DNA of 64,000 nucleotides from Imbricaverruca yamaguchii (Eukaryota; Arthropoda; Thecostraca; Neoverrucidae): contig JAOTOL010001147.1 of assembly GCA_034440575.1 (NCBI GenBank), forward strand, positions 104,501 to 168,500, written 5' to 3'. The stretch's first letter is position 1, and each line of letters begins with the position of its first letter. The position numbers were made by a program, and so were the translations under genes. The notes beneath the pieces are model-generated. The model was not told where the DNA came from. It saw only the letters and a program-made list of their open reading frames with translations, and made no database searches. Positions 58,381-64,000 of this stretch are shown here, one piece after another.

Positions 58381-58389
58381 CACACCTTT

Positions 58390-58690
58390 CACCATGACTG
58401 ACCAGGGTCGTGGAGTACGTGCCGTCTACCATGGTTTAATTTATTATTTGCAATACTGGGTGATGAGAGGACAATTTCTGAGTGATGGAATACGGAGAGG
58501 ATGTTTTCCTTCAAACATTTGCATCAGAATCGCACTTTGAAGTTCGAAATGAATCTTGAGCACTACCACAGGGCACAGGGTACATTGTCGAACAACGCCA
58601 TCAGACGTCCAAATTGAAAACACATGGAGGAAACAACATGGAGGATAATTTTGCGAAGAGGATAATGCTATGAATGGCAAAAATAGAGGA
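58390..58690. other. no recognised gene
   Basis: Nothing recognised between the LINE fragment and the 36-bp repeats. Confidence 0.4.
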
Positions 58691-58694
58691 AAAC

Positions 58695-58915
58695 GTCGTT
58701 TTTCGACCCTGACGTCCACTGTGGCAGGCCAAGGTCGCAGAGCATACCGTCCATTGTGGCGGGCCAGGGATGTGGAGCACACCTTCTGCTATGGCGGACC
58801 AGAGCCGCAAAGCACACCGTCCACTCTGGCGGACTAGTGCCGCATGGCACATTGTCCACCGTAACGGACCGGAGTCGCGGAGTACACCGTCCATTGCGGC
58901 TGATCATAGCCATCA
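58695..58915. repeat. about six degenerate 36-bp tandem repeats
   Basis: The units resemble GCGGAGCACACCGTCCATTG plus TGGCGGACCAGAGCC. 36 is a multiple of 3, so minus frames give a 12-residue periodicity, but no known protein is suggested. Confidence 0.75.
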
Positions 58916-59689
58916 ACAGGTCAAATTATGTCATGCCATGGTGGTGGCGTACATAGGATTTGCGAGAGGGAGAAACTGATTTGGAAGGTGCCCACTTCGC
59001 CCATTAAAAAAGTCGGCAGATTTTCATCGATATATTTTAAAGGGGGTTCTCTATTTTTTCCATACAAGAATTAGTGACCAAATTAACTGTCCTGTGGAAG
59101 GGGCCAAATCTACCACAATTATTTCTGAATCACCGGATTTCAACCCTAACGCCCCACATCCTGTATGAAGGTTTTTCTTTTGGTTTCGCTGGAGAAGTCG
59201 CCTCACACTACTGAAATTACACCTGAACAAATCATCCAAAATGCAAAATTTGCCAATATCACGTATTCCAATTAATAACGCTCGGTCGCCAAAACACCAA
59301 TGTTCGTGCACGTTTACACCCGCATTGCGCAATCTGTACGTTCGCCACTCTACGTGCGCTTCTCCGGTTTCTGCTTGGCCTCCCACGTTTTGCTAATTAC
59401 TGTTACATGGTAGTCTTGTGTCAGACTTGACATGTGGAATGCCTGGCATGGCGGCTAGCTTGAAAAGTCGATCAATTGAATTCGATGTATTAGTTGTCTT
59501 CTTCCCTCATTTTCTCGTGATTAAGAAATCTTGAGACAAAGTGAGATTTGATGCGCATATCTCTTTGGTTAAATGAACTCCGAGATTGGCTACTTAGCCG
59601 TGACCCAAGTTAGGTGTTGGTAATTTTTGCCCGTTGCGTTTTTCTTCTTCTGTGGATGTCTTTTTGGGTTCGAACTAATTTTTGTTAGG
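58916..59689. other. no recognised gene
   Basis: Short frames without motifs. Confidence 0.4.
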
Positions 59690-60640
59690 GGCCCGCCACA
59701 TGTTTGAGACCCGGGGCCTGGCACATGTTTTTACATCTTTTTTGCTTTTCATACACCGATGATATATTTCAGGTATCGGTGCGTTTTCGAAGACGCCGGT
59801 GTGTTTATTTAGTGCCCGGTCGTCGTGTTCCTTGTTTACGATCAACTTCCGCTTTGAGGCCCCAGCCTGTTTCAGAGGCCCCGTGTGGGCTTATGGTCCT
59901 GATGTCCCTTGAGGGTCTCCGTTATGCTTTTATTTAGCGCTCCAAGGTGTGACTGCTGCAGAGCATATTTTAAGGCTCTGTCGCTTTTTGCGAAACTCGG
60001 CACGCTTTGGATTAGCGGCACTAATTTTTTGGATTACCGGCACTAATTTTTTGGATTACCGATGACATGTTTTCTCCCAAACGCGATATTTAGGAACCCT
60101 GTGGTCACTTGTTGGGATTCCAAGCGCGAGTTTCAGTGGCTAGAACACGTTTTTGGAGGCACAACACGTTTTGTGGGTTTTTGGAGCGGTTATTAGGACC
60201 CCAGTCATTTTGCATGTCGGGACTGATTTTTGTTGCCCCGGCTTCATTAGTTTAGTGATCACAATAAGACTTTTGGAGCCCCGGTACGACCTACCATTCC
60301 AATAGCGTGATTTTCGCGGAATCGGGGGAATACTTGGTACCCCTAGTCTCAGCGTGACTTTCTGGGGCCACGACCCGACCGTTTGTGGGATTCGTCGTGA
60401 TTTTCTTGAATCTCAGCACGACTCTTTTGAGCCCACAACGTGATTTTGAGGGGTCCAGGTGAAAACTGTTGAGGCCCCAGCGTCCTTTTCAGAAGACCCT
60501 GCGCAATGTTTTTGGTCTGCATGTGATTTTTCGGGACCCTGATGCGATTATTGGGAACCTAAACGTGATTTTTAAGGAGACTGGTGCAATTTTTCCGGAG
60601 CTGGACGCGATTCTTGGTGACCCCACAACCTGTCAGGGGG
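59690..60640. repeat. very degenerate tandem repeat of about 30-bp units
   Basis: A pattern GGGACCCC.GCGTGATTTTT recurs irregularly (for example near 60,240, 60,305, 60,430 and 60,530-60,620). Likely an old minisatellite. Confidence 0.5.
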
Positions 60641-61249
60641 CAACTGCCCACAATGTCCCCTCCTCATTCGCATGCCATTGTGCCATGCGATTCTGCAACA
60701 CAAGCATACAGGAATAACTCATTCGTTTCATCACTCACGTGACATTAACTCTCAAGTTCTCCAGACAGTTTGAGGAAAGTCAAACATCTGCTACATGAAT
60801 AGACAAGGATGGACTATTAGGGAAAAGGGGTGCCATGGAATTCATATCATAGTACTTTTGCTGCAATGCATACCTTTTTCTGCAAGATTGATGTGCTCCT
60901 GAAGTTTGGTCAGGGTTGGAGTTGGAGGTGGATGGAACAGCACTATAAAGGACATTGGGTGTGGTTCAAAGGACTTCTTTCTGTTTGCATTAACCATGCA
61001 GGTAAAGAAGTAACCATTTCATTAATTGACCTCTATGGTGGCCTGAATGAAGAGTAGAATTGAGATGGCTTTAGACCAAAAAAATCTCTTTTTTGTTTAA
61101 TGTCAAACAATTTATTTTCTGAACCTTATCAACATTAAAAGAAACATAACACAGCCTAACATAGCCTAAGTTCTTTTTTAATATTTTTTTGGGTAAAATG
61201 CTTGTAATATTTTTGTTAATCTTTTCAGCATTATTATGCTTTATACCGA
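60641..61249. other. no recognised gene
   Basis: AT-rich, nothing supported. Confidence 0.4.
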
Positions 61250-61282
61250 ATTGACTGCGTATTTGGTAAATACGCAGTCAAT
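61250..61282. repeat. perfect 15-bp hairpin
   Basis: ATTGACTGCGTATTT, loop GGT, then the exact complement. Confidence 0.95.
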
Positions 61283-61933
61283 GCGGCTGGAAGCCCAAAT
61301 AACCAAGAAATGTTTTTGCACACGTTTGCCTCCATAAAGCAAGCAAATGGGTTAGATTTGATTTATGTATGTTAGTTTAATTCGGTATGTTGGAACATTT
61401 GTCAATCTTTCCCAATAAAAATGCATTCGCACAAATAATATGTGGTCCCATCACCTTAGTCACCGTAATGAACATGGTGTACTGAACAAAAAACTACCCC
61501 ATACCCTAAAGAAAAATCACATTGAACTGCAAATTTCGCAATGCTTTGTTTCCAAGAGCATCTAAGGGTAGGTTAGATTGGCTTGCATTTTTTCATCTTT
61601 ACAATTTTCAGAAAATAAAATGCTTCAGCTTCTAATATTATTCTCTTTCTCATTCTCATCTATCTGGTGGTGTTATGCTCTTGTTGTGGTATTTGTAAAG
61701 TATTTTTATTTGCTTCGTAGCATTCGGTGTAATCATAGCTTAGGTAACTGAAGTTAAGACGTGATCCCGTTGCGGCGGTGCTGTCCGTGAAACGTTTTGT
61801 TATGCGGGCAGAACTCGCCTGACTGATAAATGTACAAATGTAGGCACCACGATTGTACAGTTCAAACTGGAATGTCATCTGGTCCGTTTATGCACATTTG
61901 TGTTGTCCGCAGAATACGAGTACTTGACCCATG

Positions 61934-61988
61934 TTAAAATGGGATGGCAAAGATCGCGATCTGGTCGAACTTTGCCATCCCATTTTAA
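61934..61988. repeat. perfect 19-bp inverted repeat
   Basis: TTAAAATGGGATGGCAAAG (61,934-61,952) and its exact complement (61,970-61,988) flank a 17-base loop that contains the palindrome ATCGCGAT. Confidence 0.95.
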
Positions 61989-62059
61989 ATGTTCATTGTA
62001 AAGAACGGGACAAGTTGATAACTAACCTGGTGAGCTGGATACAAATATGTTTGTTAATA

Positions 62060-62395
62060 ATACGCGTCAGTCACTGAGTCAACCTAACAATCCGTCAGTA
62101 GAATAGTCAGCCAGCCAGTTAGACCGACAGTCAGTCCGTCAGTCAGTCAGTCAATTAGTACGTCGGTCAAATCAGTCCATTATCCAGCGATTCCGTCATA
62201 CAGCCAGTCAGTCATTCACTCAGTCAGTCAGTCAATCCTTCAGTCAGTCAGTAGAGAGACCGTCAGTCAGTCCGTGAACCAGTGAGGGCGTCAGTCAGCC
62301 AGTCAGTCCGTCAATGATTCAGTCAGTGAATCAGTCTGTCTGTCCTTCAGTCAGTTCGTCAATCAGTCAGTAAGTCGGTCAGTCAGCAGAACCAT
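62060..62395. repeat. degenerate (CAGT)n microsatellite
   Basis: Long runs of CAGTCAGTCAGTCA with interruptions such as CCGT, AATC and GAAC. Confidence 0.9.
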
Positions 62396-62449
62396 CTATA
62401 CCGTGCCGGTTGCTCCGGACCAGGGTTATATGAACAGCGGAAAGCGCTC

Positions 62450-62530
62450 GCGCCTTGCCCGGGGATCAAACCCGGGACCCTCGACTCTAAAGCATGGCAT
62501 TCACACAAGGCGTCACGGCTACAGCGTATC
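62450..62530 (-). ncRNA. tRNA-like sequence or SINE head
   Basis: On the minus strand a B-box GGGTTTGATCCCC sits in a strong T-arm (CCCGGG/CCCGGG) and an A-box-like TAGCCGTGACG lies about 50 bp upstream. A full cloverleaf with acceptor stem is not evident, so a tRNA-derived repeat is more likely than a functional tRNA. Confidence 0.35.
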
Positions 62531-62828
62531 ATAACCTCCACAGTTCATAGCCTACACAGGTCACAACTTCCACAAATTCAAAACATCGCAGCGGTCGTAA
62601 CCTCCACAGGTCATAACCTCCACAGGTCACAACCTCCAGAAGTCCGCAGCGGTCATAACCTCCATGGGTCGTAACCTCCACAACTCCGAAGCGGTCATAA
62701 CCTCCACAGGCCATAACCTCCACAGGTCGCAATCCCCACAGGTTGCAACCTCCACAAGTACGAAGCGGTCATAACCTTCACAACTCAGCAGCGGTCATAA
62801 CCTCCACAGGTTGCCACCTCCGCAGATT
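62531..62828. repeat. degenerate 16-22-bp tandem repeat
   Basis: The motif CATAACCTCCACAGGT, with insertions of GAAGCGGT or CCGCAGCGGT, recurs about 14 times. Confidence 0.85.
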
Positions 62829-62876
62829 CAAGAACTTTTTTTTTAAATTTTCTAGAAGCATCACTTCAGATAGATA

Positions 62877-63190
62877 TCGCTAGGTAGCAGCACGGTATAC
62901 GTATTACATTAATGAGATTGAATGCTGAGTCATAGGTAACAATATTTCTCGCCAGATGGCAGGATGATACAATTGAGTGCGTGCTCTTTGCGTGCAGCTG
63001 TCCTATTGTTCGAGAGCTCGGTAGCCCGCGCATCGACGCATGGGAAAGTAATGCGTTCCGCAGTGGCCGATGATCGTATAACATTTACACGATTTTCGCC
63101 TGCAATGCGTCGACGCGTGAGAAAATAATGCGACACGCAGTGGCGGATGATGGCAAGACATTTGCATGTTATACGTCTGCAATATGGGTC
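62877..63190 (+). repeat. interspersed repeat, copy 2 (partner 44,980-45,330)
   Basis: CGCTAGGTAGCAGCACGGTA, TCATAGGTAACAATATTT and CTGCAATATGGGTCATTCC match copy 1 in order. Confidence 0.75.
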
Positions 63191-64000
63191 ATTCCACGTC
63201 AAATCGCACAAGAAATTCCTCGACCCCTCCGATTTTGATGAAAATTGGTACACCTGTAGTACCAAGCGAAAGAACCCCACACGCCAACGTTTATCCCAGA
63301 GTGACCTCTGGGGTCAGATCTAGAAGTCATCCTAGGTCACGATTTTTTACCGACTTGACATCAATAAATTGCAAATATCTCAGGTGTTATTTAACTTAGC
63401 GGAATGAAATTGGTGTCAAAGTGCGCAGAAGCCCTGGGCCATTCAGAAAAGTGGCAAAAGTTGCACGTGACCTTCCCGTGACCATTGACCTAACCAGGTC
63501 AAAGTATACAAATATATTTTTATATATGCTTGCCCGCCCTAATTCAACGAAAGTGTGCTATATTAATGGTCGTGATATTATCTAAGAACCTGCAAAAAGG
63601 AAAGGCGGAGACTTTAAAACTTTTTGAGATATCGGCCTTTGAGTATTGTCATAGGACCAAATGGATCCATGCCCCGAGGCTATTTACGATATCATCGATG
63701 ATAACTCTGGTTACCTTCGTCCGATTATCGTTAAATTTGGTGCGCAAGTCATTGGTGGCAAACTGAACTATTTTCCAGATTTTCAGGTTGACATGACCTC
63801 ACATGAACTAACATGACCTTGGGAAGTTTGCATTGCCTAAATATTTGCAATATTGCAACTTACGTAAATATTCACGCCAGTAATTTTCAACTAACTATTT
63901 GTGGCACTTTTGCAGGTGAGGCCGACACTGGACTGGTGACCAAGAAATGAAAATGGTGCACCCTAACGTCGGTTGGGGGGGGGGCGTCATACGTTCGCGG
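63191..64000. other. no recognised gene
   Basis: AT-rich sequence with TGACCT-rich stretches, ending in a G-run near 63,976-63,985. Nothing supported. Confidence 0.4.

Overview
The window looks like intergenic and intronic DNA from a metazoan, most likely a marine invertebrate; lancelet and mollusc both fit and the sequence does not decide between them. Evidence: phase-consistent spliced exons with GT/AG sites, CR1-type LINEs with an SGNH-esterase/endonuclease/RT layout, a tyrosine-recombinase (DIRS/Ngaro-type) retroelement, an hAT-like DNA transposon, and abundant minisatellites. No bacterial gene organisation is present. The longest open frames are mostly tandem repeats without stops rather than genes.

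Region 1 (1-14,942, minus strand) holds the best host gene: a putative secreted protein. It has a signal-peptide exon (about 14,763-14,942), a PAN/apple-like exon (9,306-9,511), a small Cys-rich EGF/EB-like exon (3,806-3,937) and a huge Thr-rich mucin-like exon (3,006 down to about 266, continuing with frame breaks to the window edge). The PAN, EGF and mucin exons join in phase 1 at good splice sites. The introns contain a 62-bp array split by a 3.46-kb CR1 LINE, a 56-bp duplication and a large fold-back element that itself carries a CR1 fragment.

Region 2 (15-28.5 kb) is repeats: a 152-bp array interrupted by a tRNA-type SINE, six 73-bp units, a 2.9-kb array of 41-bp units, a family of roughly 0.95-kb elements bounded by TTAA, and a suspicious deletion-ridden tandem duplication at 22.2-23.1 kb.

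Region 3 (28.6-32.3 kb) is GC-rich and contains a decayed DIRS/Ngaro-type element: CCCH-finger gag-like region, RT with YLDD, RNase H and tyrosine recombinase, broken by frameshifts.

Region 4 (37,057-40,790) is the cleanest mobile element: a 3,718-bp DNA transposon with a perfect 8-bp target duplication, about 288-bp terminal inverted repeats and one divergent hAT-like transposase gene carrying one stop and one frameshift.

Region 5 (41-50 kb) has a 1.6-kb array of 23-bp units, a 37-bp-arm hairpin, a BED-finger ORF and a probable terminal exon of an unknown plus-strand gene (48,048-48,222).

Region 6 (51.5-58.4 kb) has a 4.1-kb minus-strand pseudogene encoding an unrecognised large protein with N-terminal Cys clusters and a C-terminal FEN1/PIN-like nuclease signature. 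It is bracketed by inverted copies of another repeat and followed by a Jockey-superfamily LINE fragment. The last 6 kb are simple and degenerate tandem repeats, two perfect hairpins and a tRNA-like repeat.
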